22,079 nucleotides of DNA from an uncultured Ruminococcus sp. (GTDB taxonomy: Bacteria > Bacillota > Clostridia > Oscillospirales > Acutalibacteraceae): positions 1-22,079 of the forward strand of contig CAJUGO010000022.1 in assembly GCA_910585865.1 (NCBI GenBank). The letters run 5' to 3'. The notes under the pieces were generated by a model. That model searched no databases. It saw only the letters and a program-made list of their open reading frames with translations, and was not told where the DNA came from. Each line of letters begins with the position of its first letter. Positions within the stretch are counted from its first letter, which is position 1. The translations under genes and the position numbers were made by a program. Shown here piece by piece: positions 1 through 7,078 of the stretch.

Positions 1-73
1 GATACAGGACAGCAATGTAAAATAAACATACATAAACCATTTTAAACAAATGAAATGAATTGGAGGTATCATT

Positions 74-949
74 ATGTTAGAAAAGCTATTTAAAAATATT
101 GCTAAGAATTTTATTTATGTTGTATGGGTAATCATATATTTTTCCCTTGCATGGAGTATATTGGGTGCAGATTGGGATTCCTTTATTCTTGTTTTCTTTC
201 TATATGGTATCTCAATTCTGATTGCTCTTTCTCCTATCGGAGAAGTGTTATTGCGGTTTGTTGAAAAAGTAAGACCAATTTCAACAAGAGAAGAAAAAGA
301 ATATTTACTACCGATATTTGAAGAAGTTTATGAAAACGCCAAACAAAATGACACAAAATTAAATAATAATATCAAACTGTATATTATTGATAATATGTGT
401 GTAAATGCTTTTGCTATCGGGAGAAAAACAATAGCGGTCACAATGGGAGCAATACAAACCTTTTCACAAGATGAATTAAAGGGTGTTATTGCACATGAAT
501 TCGGGCATTTATCAAATGGAGATACAAAAGCGTTATTATTAAGCACTATAGGAAACGGAATATTTACTATTCTAATATTCATTATGAGAATTATAATGTT
601 AATAACCGAAGTTGTTTTTTCTTTAATGAGAATACCATTTTTAGATGTTTTTGCAGTGATTGCAAGATTTTTATTCGACATTGGAATTATAATATTTTCC
701 TATGTCAGCCAAATTATTTTATCTATTAACAGCAGACAAAACGAGTTATGGGCGGACAAATTTGCATTTGATATTGGATATGGAGCAGAATTAATTGATT
801 CCTTATACATACTCCAGAAAATCAGTCTACCGCACAATTTAAGCATATTAGACCGACTAAGAGCAAGCCACCCAAATACAGCAAAAAGAATTGAACATCT
901 CGAAAATTTGCTTGATTCTCAAGATGAAGAAGTGTTTATCATAGCATAA
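74..949 (+). CDS. M48 family (HtpX-like) membrane zinc metalloprotease
   Basis: A 291-aa integral membrane protease of the HtpX/Ste24-like M48 family; such enzymes degrade or process membrane and misfolded proteins, with the active site facing the cytoplasm. Visible are two N-terminal membrane segments (about residues 13-30 and 35-52), the zinc-binding HEFGH motif at 141-145 (H141, E142, H145), two more hydrophobic segments (about 160-187 and 195-218), and the third zinc ligand in ELWAD (E224), preceded by NSRQN. Length matches HtpX (about 290 aa). The start is fixed by TGGAGGT at 61-67, seven bases upstream. It is followed by a strong hairpin (982-1035), so it is probably the last gene of its unit. 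The family assignment is secure; identity with housekeeping HtpX rather than another M48 paralogue is not proven, so no gene symbol is given. Confidence 0.9.
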   Translation: MLEKLFKNIAKNFIYVVWVIIYFSLAWSILGADWDSFILVFFLYGISILIALSPIGEVLLRFVEKVRPISTREEKEYLLPIFEEVYENAKQNDTKLNNNIKLYIIDNMCVNAFAIGRKTIAVTMGAIQTFSQDELKGVIAHEFGHLSNGDTKALLLSTIGNGIFTILIFIMRIIMLITEVVFSLMRIPFLDVFAVIARFLFDIGIIIFSYVSQIILSINSRQNELWADKFAFDIGYGAELIDSLYILQKISLPHNLSILDRLRASHPNTAKRIEHLENLLDSQDEEVFIIA

Positions 950-981
950 AATACTTTTCCTTATCGCTTAGTAAAAAATAA

Positions 982-1035
982 TGCAAAAGAAAACGGCTTA
1001 TGACTGAAACCCTGTCATAAGCCGTTACTTTTGCA
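982..1035 (+). terminator. Long hairpin terminator after the M48 gene
   Basis: A 13-bp perfect stem (992-1004 with 1014-1026, loop 1005-1013) is extended by an 8-bp outer stem (982-989 with 1028-1035) across a small asymmetric bulge. The 5' side is A-rich and the 3' side T-rich, so it could stop transcription in both directions. It lies 33 bases after the protease stop and before the tRNA promoter. Confidence 0.75.
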
Positions 1036-1117
1036 TAAAATAATTTTTGAGATAAGGGAAAAAATATAAATTTGAATGGACACAAATACAGAAATTTATA
1101 AAATTTGTTAAAATGTC

Positions 1118-1146
1118 TTGACAATCGAATTAATATACTATATAAT
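1118..1146 (+). promoter_or_regulatory. Consensus promoter of the tRNA unit
   Basis: TTGACA (1118-1123) and TATAAT (1141-1146) are separated by exactly 17 bases, both perfect matches to the housekeeping sigma factor consensus. The expected start is near 1153, about 70 bases upstream of tRNA-Lys. This is the strongest promoter in the window, as expected for stable RNA. Confidence 0.9.
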
Positions 1147-1222
1147 AAACGACGTAGTGGAAATCAAGGTTGCAAGATACAAAGAAATCAAGTATTCAAC
1201 TATAAAAAGTCACTATCTATGT

Positions 1223-1298
1223 GGGCTATTAGCTCAGGTGGTAGAGCACTTGACTTTTAATCAAGGTGTCCGGAGTTCGAATCTCCGATGGGTCACCA
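1223..1298 (+). tRNA. tRNA-Lys (anticodon TTT), acceptor stem poorly paired
   Basis: 76 nt including encoded CCA. The D stem GCTC/GAGC, anticodon stem CTTGA/TCAAG, loop CTTTTAA (anticodon TTT) and T stem CGGAG/CTCCG are all intact. The acceptor stem is not: 5' GGGCTAT (1223-1229) faces 3' ATGGGTC (1288-1294), giving four Watson-Crick pairs, two G-T wobbles and one G-G mismatch at position 3-70. The 3' half fits a Firmicute tRNA-Lys, whose usual 5' arm would be GACCCAT, while the 5' half resembles clostridial tRNA-Ile. It may be functional, but the hybrid look is unusual (see findings). Confidence 0.85.
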
Positions 1299-1330
1299 TA
1301 AAGCCGCTAAAGCGTTCTTTGGCGGCTTTA
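1299..1330 (+). other. Perfect hairpin between the two tRNA genes
   Basis: Fourteen pairs, one of them T-G: 1299-1307 with 1322-1330, then 1308 with 1321 and 1309-1312 with 1317-1320, closing a CGTT loop. It starts one base after the tRNA-Lys CCA and lacks a following T-run, so it looks more like a processing spacer than a terminator. Confidence 0.6.
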
Positions 1331-1339
1331 ATCATATAA

Positions 1340-1414
1340 TGGGCCGTCGCCAAGCGGTAAGGCAACGGACTTTGACTCCGTCACCCGTGGGTTCGAATCC
1401 CGCCGGCCCAGCCA
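1340..1414 (+). tRNA. tRNA-Gln (anticodon TTG)
   Basis: 75 nt including CCA. Acceptor stem TGGGCCG/CGGCCCA is fully paired, anticodon stem ACGGA/TCCGT closes loop CTTTGAC (anticodon TTG), T stem GTGGG/CCCGC has one G-T pair, and the discriminator base is G. It is cotranscribed with tRNA-Lys from the promoter at 1118, and no separate promoter fits in the 41-base gap. Confidence 0.95.
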
Positions 1415-1441
1415 AATGCCCTTTTAAGGGCATTATTTTTT
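1415..1441 (+). terminator. Intrinsic terminator of the tRNA unit
   Basis: Stem AATGCCCTT/AAGGGCATT (1415-1423 with 1426-1434, 2-base loop that probably opens to 4 or more), followed by a T-run at 1436-1441. It begins directly after the CCA of tRNA-Gln. Confidence 0.85.
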
Positions 1442-1561
1442 GCTTTATATTTGTAAACTGAATATAGTCGGGTAATTGAGTTTAAGCAGATGTCTGCATT
1501 CTGCTTGGTTTATAGGCAAAGCGATTTCGCATTTTACCTGAAAACATACGGAGATATAATA

Positions 1562-1876
1562 ATGAAAAAATCTATTTTTTTTATAATGATGCTTTCTACG
1601 GTTATAATGTCTTTGTTATCAGTATCTTGTATAACAGGGAATGCTTCTACAATCGATGAGGCTATAATTTCTCAGCAAGATGATAATTATGTTGCACTTT
1701 ATACAAAGTCGCCTGACAGTAGCCTTAAAGAGCATGATATTTTTAAATTTTCTAAGGAAGAGTATCAGTTATTTTATACACAGACTACTTTGCTTGCCTT
1801 GATTGCAGGGTATCTTATTCTATTTAAAATTAAAGGAATCAATAATAATAAAGAAGTGCATAAACGCAGAAAGTAA
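1562..1876 (+). CDS. Small exported or membrane protein of unknown function
   Basis: 104 aa from ATG 1562, chosen because CGGAGA (1550-1555) sits at good spacing and the protein then begins directly with a signal sequence; an upstream in-frame ATG at 1490 has no ribosome binding site. Residues 1-23 are a basic then strongly hydrophobic signal (MKKSIFFIMM...), ending in LLSVSC. Cys23 might be lipidated, but Ser at -3 is a poor lipobox; ordinary cleavage near the following GNAS is equally possible. A polar, mostly acidic stretch follows (about 30-68), then a second membrane segment (about 70-90) and a very basic tail ending KRRK, expected in the cytoplasm. I recognise no family. It stands alone between the tRNA terminator and its own terminator at 1983. 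Confidence 0.7.
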   Translation: MKKSIFFIMMLSTVIMSLLSVSCITGNASTIDEAIISQQDDNYVALYTKSPDSSLKEHDIFKFSKEEYQLFYTQTTLLALIAGYLILFKIKGINNNKEVHKRRK

Positions 1877-1982
1877 ACTGTAGAAAAACAACGTGAGAAT
1901 TTATATTATCTTTCTAATTATATGAATACGAAACATAATTTATTTCAATAGTTAGAAATATTTGAAAACAAAAAGTGAATGG

Positions 1983-2017
1983 ACAAGCGACGGTAATTAA
2001 GCTGTCGCTTGTTTTTT
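1983..2017 (+). terminator. Intrinsic terminator downstream of the small membrane protein
   Basis: An 11-bp stem (1983-1993 with 2002-2012, one G-T pair, 8-base loop) followed by six T. It lies 107 bases after the 1562 gene stop, the expected 3' end of that transcript. Confidence 0.85.
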
Positions 2018-2314
2018 GTTTGTGAAAAATATATGTATTTATTCAATTGGGAAAACAAATAAAATTAGTGTAGTTGGATTCTGTAAGGGTTAAAATATTA
2101 AAGTAATTAATTTAAATATAACTAGGTAAGGTGTTTTTAGCATTATAACAGAAATGCAAAAAGAGAGACAAACATGTAGTAAATTTTTTAAATTAGTTGA
2201 TACTGAGACAATTTCCTAAAAAATTTAATTATCAGTTATAAAGTGGCATATTGTCACATTTGCATGAATAGAAAGCAATATATTTATATAAAACAACAAA
2301 TTATAAGAAAAATG
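2018..2314. other. AT-rich intergenic stretch, no gene seen
   Basis: Very AT-rich sequence between the 1983 terminator and the protease promoter. Only very short open frames occur, none with a ribosome binding site. It holds A/T-run near-palindromes around 2180-2230 that are expected in such base composition. No RNA gene, repeat family or riboswitch is recognised. Confidence 0.5.
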
Positions 2315-2343
2315 TTGAAAAATAAAATAGCTAATATTATAAT
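2315..2343 (+). promoter_or_regulatory. Promoter of the secreted protease gene
   Basis: TTGAAA (2315-2320) and TATAAT (2338-2343) with a 17-base spacer. The expected start near 2350 gives a leader of about 93 bases before the ATG at 2443, which has AGGAG at 2430-2434. Confidence 0.75.
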
Positions 2344-2442
2344 GGTAATAGAAGTGCTGTTGAAAATATAGAACTATAAAATATAATAGGGAGGCAAGAA
2401 ATAATTTAACAGCATAAGTTTTAAAAATTAGGAGAAAGAACT

Positions 2443-4629
2443 ATGAGTAGGACAAGAATAAACTTTTTATCAGCTTTTATATTAATAAGTATATTGTTGA
2501 CATCTTTTACGATTTCTGTTACTGGATTAGAAACTGACAGTTCAACTGAAAGCGTAACTACAATCCTGCAAAAAGATTTAGAAACTGGATTAATTAAAGA
2601 AATACAATTACCAGATAGTCAAAATATCACTGAAACTGTAGCAAATTCCTATATTTCTGATAACAATATTGATAAAAATCCGAAGAATGATGATATATTG
2701 AACAATAAGTTTCGGAGTATTATTGGTGGTGATGGAAGAAATGTTGTGAATTCACCTGATTCCCGTATTGCGTTTATTAGAGTTACATGGCCTAATGGGG
2801 ATATAACAACAGGTACAGCGTGGATATTCGCTGATAAAGCTTTAATGACTGCCGGGCATTGTGTTTATGATAACGAAAGGGGAGGTGCTGCAAAAATTGT
2901 AGCAATTTATCCCGGATATGATGAAACAAAAAATAACGGAAATCCTTATTATGCTAACAGGGTAACTTGGGCTAATTATGATTGGAGAATAGATGATTGG
3001 GGAATAATTCAAGTTCCAAACAGTTTAGAAGAAGCTTGTGGATATTTAGGTTTTATCAGCTCGGTTTCAGAAAATGAATATGCAACATTACAGGGATATC
3101 ATGGTGACAAAAGCATACGAAGGCAATATTCACAATCCGGAAATTTAATTAAAAGCATTAATGGAAAGACTATATCGCACCTATTTGATACAGCTCCGGG
3201 ATCAAGCGGTTCACCTGTGTATTTTGAAGAAGACGGCCATAGATATGCATTCGGAATACATGTTCAAGAGTCACCCAATGTTAATTATGCACGGAAAATT
3301 GATAGTACTTTATATAACTTGATGTATACATACAGATTAAACCCTGACAAAATTTTTTATAAGATAAATTATAATTCAAACGGCGGAACAGGTTCAATGT
3401 CGCAAAGTACTATTGAGTATAATGTGGGAAGCAGGCTTAAGGCTAACACATTTACAAAGTATGGAAGTCAATTTGCGGGTTGGACTGCACATAGAAAATC
3501 AGATAACAAATGGTATTATAAAGATCCTAACAGCTCATCAGAGGGGTGGTATGTGTCCGGAAACCAACCAAAAGGCTGGGTAAAATCCATATATGCAGAT
3601 CAGACTTTTGTTGCCAATACCACCAGTGTTAATGATGATATAGTTACTATGTATGCACAGTGGAAGCCCAGTACCTATACTGTACAGTATAATGCAAACG
3701 GCGGAACAGGTTCTATGGCAGCTACTAAAGTAACATATGGTGTTGGTACAGCTTTAAGGGCAAATGCATTTACAAAGTATGGAAGCCAATTTGTAGGATG
3801 GACTGCATACAGAAAAGCAGATAATTCCTGGTTTTATAAAGATCCAAACAGTTCATCAACAGGTTGGTATGTAACAGGAAATCAGCCAAGCGGCTGGGTA
3901 AAAGATATATATGATGATAAAACAGTGGTCTCTAAAACATCAGGCTATCACAATGACGTAGTTACTATGTATGCACAGTGGAAGCCCAGTACTTATACTG
4001 TAAAGTATCATGCAAACGGCGGAACAGGTTCTATGGCAGATACTAAAGTAACATATGGTGTTGGTACAGCTTTAAGGGCAAATGCATTTACAAAGTATGG
4101 CAGCCAATTTGCAGGATGGACTGCGTACAGAAAGGCAGATAATTCCTGGTTTTATAAAGATCCAAACAGTTCATCGACAGGTTGGTATGTAACAGGAAGT
4201 CAGCCAAGCGGCTGGGTAAAAGATATATATGCTGATAAAACAGTTGCATCTAAGACATCTGGTTATCACAACGACGTAGTTACTATGTATGCACAGTGGA
4301 AACCAAGTACATATACCATAAAATATCACGCAAACGGCGGAACAGGTTCTATGGATGATACTAAAGTAACATACGGAGTTGGTACAGCGTTAAGAGAAAA
4401 TACATTTACTAAAAATGGAAGTGTATTTGTTGGATGGACTGCATACAGAAAGGCAGATAATTCCTGGTTTTATAAAGATCCAAACAGTTCTTCAGCAGGT
4501 TGGTATGTAACAGGAAGTCAGCCAAGCGGCTGGGTAAAAGATATATATGATGATAAAACAGTCGTATCTAAAACATCTGGTTATCATAATGACATAGTTA
4601 CTATGTATGCACAGTGGACAGAAAAGTAA
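2443..4629 (+). CDS. Secreted glutamyl-endopeptidase-like serine protease with four InlB-type repeats
   Basis: 728 aa, secreted. Residues 1 to about 28 are a signal peptide, and about 29-91 a propeptide. The mature enzyme probably starts at Ser92: R91 then SIIGGDGR closely resembles the mature start of Bacillus glutamyl endopeptidases (family S1B, V8-like). The triad is visible: His139 in TAGHC, Asp185 in DDWG, Ser255 in GSSGSP. His273 in FGIHV matches the histidine that gives the V8 group its preference for cleaving after glutamate, so Glu specificity is a reasonable inference. Residues 305-728 are four tandem 106-residue repeats of the Listeria-Bacteroides (InlB B-repeat) type, each with NGGTGSM and ending MYAQW. 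There is no LPXTG or other wall anchor, so binding to the surface or a substrate would depend on the repeats. It has its own promoter and terminator. Domain calls are strong; the natural substrate is unknown. Confidence 0.9.
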   Translation: MSRTRINFLSAFILISILLTSFTISVTGLETDSSTESVTTILQKDLETGLIKEIQLPDSQNITETVANSYISDNNIDKNPKNDDILNNKFRSIIGGDGRNVVNSPDSRIAFIRVTWPNGDITTGTAWIFADKALMTAGHCVYDNERGGAAKIVAIYPGYDETKNNGNPYYANRVTWANYDWRIDDWGIIQVPNSLEEACGYLGFISSVSENEYATLQGYHGDKSIRRQYSQSGNLIKSINGKTISHLFDTAPGSSGSPVYFEEDGHRYAFGIHVQESPNVNYARKIDSTLYNLMYTYRLNPDKIFYKINYNSNGGTGSMSQSTIEYNVGSRLKANTFTKYGSQFAGWTAHRKSDNKWYYKDPNSSSEGWYVSGNQPKGWVKSIYADQTFVANTTSVNDDIVTMYAQWKPSTYTVQYNANGGTGSMAATKVTYGVGTALRANAFTKYGSQFVGWTAYRKADNSWFYKDPNSSSTGWYVTGNQPSGWVKDIYDDKTVVSKTSGYHNDVVTMYAQWKPSTYTVKYHANGGTGSMADTKVTYGVGTALRANAFTKYGSQFAGWTAYRKADNSWFYKDPNSSSTGWYVTGSQPSGWVKDIYADKTVASKTSGYHNDVVTMYAQWKPSTYTIKYHANGGTGSMDDTKVTYGVGTALRENTFTKNGSVFVGWTAYRKADNSWFYKDPNSSSAGWYVTGSQPSGWVKDIYDDKTVVSKTSGYHNDIVTMYAQWTEK
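3355..4626 (+). repeat. Four tandem 318-bp repeats inside the protease gene
   Basis: Units at 3355-3672, 3673-3990, 3991-4308 and 4309-4626, each exactly 318 bp (106 codons). Units 2, 3 and 4 are nearly identical at DNA level over long runs; unit 1 is clearly diverged (for example HRKSDNKWYY against YRKADNSWFY). Each contains an InlB-like core plus a Trp/Tyr-rich insert (DPNSSS..GWYV). This pattern suggests recent duplication or recombination among units 2-4. Confidence 0.95.
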
Positions 4630-4647
4630 TATTAACTCTATTTTCAA

Positions 4648-4681
4648 AAAATCCCGTTACTTTTTTAAGTAACGGGATTTT
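4648..4681 (+). terminator. Intrinsic terminator of the protease gene
   Basis: A perfect 15-bp stem (4648-4662 with 4667-4681) around a TTTT loop, with A-rich 5' and T-rich 3' flanks, 18 bases after the stop codon. Symmetry would also allow it to stop transcription from the other side. Confidence 0.9.
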
Positions 4682-4747
4682 AGTTGATGCTTTTGGATTT
4701 AAAATAATAATACGTTACTTCAAACGTTAATCATAAAAAATTACGAG

Positions 4748-4778
4748 TATAATGGTAAGTATTTTGTAATACATTACC
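4748..4778 (+). promoter_or_regulatory. Possible promoter with a dyad over the start site
   Basis: TATAAT at 4748-4753; a good -35 is not evident at 17 bases (only CGTTAA). Immediately downstream, 4754-4763 pairs with 4768-4778 (GGTAAGTATT against AATAC-A-TTACC, one bulged A, TTGT loop). The dyad covers the expected start near 4760, so it may be an operator or a 5' RNA hairpin. Confidence 0.45.
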
Positions 4779-4802
4779 GAAAACACAAGGGGGATTTTCA
4801 TT

Positions 4803-4850
4803 ATGAAAGAAAGTAAAAACAAAAGAAAAGAGAAAATAAAAGATATATAA
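4803..4850 (+). CDS. Possible 15-aa lysine-rich peptide or leader peptide
   Basis: ATG at 4803 opens a 15-codon frame, MKESKNKRKEKIKDI, with seven Lys and one Arg. Support comes from its setting: AAGGGGGA at 4787-4794, eight bases upstream, and the possible promoter at 4748. Downstream there is a small hairpin with a GCAA loop (about 4860-4873) and then the operon terminator. I recognise no family, and translation is unproven; it may instead mark a small RNA. Confidence 0.35.
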   Translation: MKESKNKRKEKIKDI

Positions 4851-5025
4851 AATCAGTTGGCAAGCAATTGCCCAAATATCCAATTAACACTACGAGAATG
4901 TATAAACCAATTCACTGTAAGCAAAAATAAACAGCCGCACGAAAGCAGCTGTTTGAAATTGGTAATGTGTTGCCGATTTTAGTATCTTTGATGCAAAGGG
5001 TCAAGATTGTAACGGACAGTCTTTA
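4851..5025. other. Intergenic tail between convergent units
   Basis: No gene seen. It holds a small hairpin GGCAA-GCAA-TTGCC near 4860 and the minus-strand terminator at 4921-4954. Confidence 0.5.
4921..4954 (-). terminator. Terminator of the V-ATPase operon
   Basis: Read on the minus strand, AAACAGC/GCTGTTT (4948-4954 with 4929-4935), with two further inner pairs after a mismatch, is followed by a short T-run (complement of 4923-4927). It lies about 70 bases downstream of the subunit D stop. Confidence 0.7.
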
Positions 5026-5652
5026 TTATGCAGTTTCTCTTTGTTTTTTCTTTTTAATTACCTTAAGACGGCTAAACTCTTCTCTGTCTTTTTCATCAAG
5101 AGCATCAGATATGAACTTAATAGTTTCTTCAAAGCGAGGAATTAAAATATTCTTTAGTGCATTTGCACGCTTCTGAGTTTTTTTTATTGCATTAGCCAGT
5201 CTGTAAACGCTGTTTTCAATTTCAGCAAGCTCTGCTGTAAGATATTTAACCTCAGAAAATTTATTGTAAACCTTATCAATAGCTGAATTTGTTGTACGCA
5301 AACCGTAATGTAAAAAGTCATGATATTGGCGTTCTTTAATAGTCAATATGGGAATCTCAACGCCCATTACACTGCGTGAATCAAGCTCTAAACTGTTTTC
5401 ATAGGGAATAGAGTTGGAAATGTCTTCACAAAAACCGTTAGTAATGTTAGCTGTCTGCAAAGCAATATAAGCTTCGGCGTAAGCATCATCAATTTTTTGC
5501 TGTATAGCATTAGCATGGTCGATTAGGGTCATCATTTCTCTTATGAGAATGTTGCGCTTTCGATCCAGAAGTTCGTATCCGTTTTTAGCAAGTGCAAGGG
5601 ACTTTTTTGTATTCATAAGATTTCCCTTTGTCGGTACAGACTGAATTGCCAT
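5026..5652 (-). CDS. atpD: V-type ATP synthase subunit D (central shaft)
   Basis: 208 aa, the usual size for bacterial and archaeal V/A-type subunit D (NtpD). It is the antiparallel coiled-coil shaft that turns inside the A3B3 head, together with subunit F. The N-terminus has the family pattern MAIQSVPTKGNLMNTKKSL..AKNGYELLDRKR, and the C-terminal third (about 150-200) is a second helix rich in charged residues (KKTQKRANALKN) and ends with a basic tail. AAGGAGA lies about 13 bases upstream of the ATG, slightly far. Last gene of the operon, 34 bases after subunit B and before the terminator at 4921. Confidence 0.93.
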   Translation of the reverse strand: MAIQSVPTKGNLMNTKKSLALAKNGYELLDRKRNILIREMMTLIDHANAIQQKIDDAYAEAYIALQTANITNGFCEDISNSIPYENSLELDSRSVMGVEIPILTIKERQYHDFLHYGLRTTNSAIDKVYNKFSEVKYLTAELAEIENSVYRLANAIKKTQKRANALKNILIPRFEETIKFISDALDEKDREEFSRLKVIKKKKQRETA

Positions 5653-5686
5653 CTATGTTCTGTTTCTCCTTTTCAAGAGGTATAGT

Positions 5687-7060
5687 TTAAGTTTTGTAAT
5701 ATTTGTCGAGCAGTGCATCATCAACACGGTCAAGTTCTGCTCTGGGCAAGGCAGACAAAAGCTCCCATCCCAAGTCAAGGCTTTGCTCAATATTTCTGTT
5801 TTCATTAAAACCTTGATTAACAAATTTTGATTCAAATAGTTTTCCAAACTCAATATATTTTTTATCAGTAGGAGAAAGCTCTTCTTCTCCGATAACAGAT
5901 GCAAGTGATCTTGCATCAATTACTTTTGCATATGATGCAAAAAGCTGGTTTGCAAGTGTCTGATGGTCTGATCTGGTATAGCCTTCACCAATACCGTCCT
6001 TCATAAGCCGTGAAAGTGAGGGGAGTACACTTACTGGCGGATAAAGTCCCTGTCCCTGAAGCGAGCGGTCAAGAACGATCTGCCCCTCAGTAATATAACC
6101 GGTCAAATCAGGAATAGGATGAGTAATATCATCATTAGGCATTGTAAGAATGGGTATTTGAGTAACTGAACCCGAGTGGCCTTTAATCATTCCTGCTCTT
6201 TCGTAAAGTGACGCAAGGTCTGAGTATAAATAACCGGGAAAACCTTTTCTGCCGGGAATTTCACCCTTTGATGATGAAAATTCACGAAGCGCCTCGGCGT
6301 ATGAGGTCATATCAGTCATAATAACAAGAATATGCATATCTAGCTCAAAAGCAAGGTATTCAGCTATTGTAAGAGCACATCTGGGAGTAAGTGTTCTTTC
6401 AATAATAGGATCATTTGACAGATTTAAAAGCATTACTACTCTTGAGAGAACACCGCTTTCTTCAAAACTTTTCTTAAAATATTCTGCAACATCTTTTTGA
6501 ACTCCCATTGCTGCAAATACTATGCCGAAATTTGTGTTATCAGCGCCGCTGATTTTAGCCTGCCTTACAATCTGTACTGCAAGGTCGTTGTGTTTCATGC
6601 CGGAGCCTGAAAAAATTGGAAGCTTTTGACCTCTGATAAGAGTCATCAGAGTATCAATAGTTGAAATTCCTGTATTAATATAGTTTTTTGGATAAATACG
6701 GGAAACAGGATTAATAGGAGTGCCATTAATGTTTTCTTTTTTAACAGGGAAAATGTCGCCAAGACCATCTATAGGTCTTCCGGCACCGTCAAGTACTCTG
6801 CCGATAATTTCAGGCGAAAGAGGCATTTCCATAGGGTGTCCGGTAAGTCTGGTTTTAGTATTGGTGAGACTTATTCTTCTTGTACCCTCAAACACCTGGA
6901 TTACAATTTTTTCACCTTCAATTTGAACCACACGTCCTTGACGGGTGGTTGTATTGTCGATACAAATATCAACAATTTCCTCATTGGAAACACCTTTTAC
7001 ACCGTCCATAACGATCAGTGAACCGTTAATTTCCTTGACTCCTACATAATCTATGATCAT
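5687..7060 (-). CDS. atpB: V-type ATP synthase subunit B (non-catalytic head subunit)
   Basis: 457 aa, full length for V/A-type subunit B, which alternates with subunit A in the head and holds nucleotide without hydrolysing it. The usual P-loop is replaced by FSGSGMKHNDLA (about residues 155-166), typical of B. Other family blocks are GHPMEMPLSPEIIGRVLDGAGRPIDG as separate pieces near 75-100, and PNDDITHPIPDLTGYITEGQ near 309-328. Start ATG 7060 has a well placed GGAGG. It follows subunit A after 18 bases, indicating tight coexpression of the two head subunits. Confidence 0.97.
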   Translation of the reverse strand: MIIDYVGVKEINGSLIVMDGVKGVSNEEIVDICIDNTTTRQGRVVQIEGEKIVIQVFEGTRRISLTNTKTRLTGHPMEMPLSPEIIGRVLDGAGRPIDGLGDIFPVKKENINGTPINPVSRIYPKNYINTGISTIDTLMTLIRGQKLPIFSGSGMKHNDLAVQIVRQAKISGADNTNFGIVFAAMGVQKDVAEYFKKSFEESGVLSRVVMLLNLSNDPIIERTLTPRCALTIAEYLAFELDMHILVIMTDMTSYAEALREFSSSKGEIPGRKGFPGYLYSDLASLYERAGMIKGHSGSVTQIPILTMPNDDITHPIPDLTGYITEGQIVLDRSLQGQGLYPPVSVLPSLSRLMKDGIGEGYTRSDHQTLANQLFASYAKVIDARSLASVIGEEELSPTDKKYIEFGKLFESKFVNQGFNENRNIEQSLDLGWELLSALPRAELDRVDDALLDKYYKT

Positions 7061-7078
7061 TACAGCACTACCTCCTTA

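Noticed and set aside
328..681. 117-codon frame antisense to the M48 gene
   Set aside because: It mirrors the hydrophobic coding pattern of the real gene, has no binding site and no family pattern.
1118..1339. Open frame of 73 codons over the tRNA-Lys gene
   Set aside because: It begins inside the -35 box and runs through tRNA-Lys; no ribosome binding site, so chance.
1223..1414. tRNA genes as attachment sites of an integrated element
   Set aside because: No integrase, phage gene or duplicated tRNA 3' end is visible in the following DNA.
2153..2218. 21-codon ATG frame in the leader region before the protease
   Set aside because: No ribosome binding site, and it lies upstream of the best promoter, so it would not be in the protease mRNA.
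3355..4626. Regular repeats considered as a CRISPR-like or satellite array
   Set aside because: The period is 318 bp, in frame, with no spacers; it encodes protein repeats.
5653..5919. 88-codon minus-strand frame between subunits B and D
   Set aside because: Lies inside the C-terminal coding part of subunit B in another frame; no binding site.
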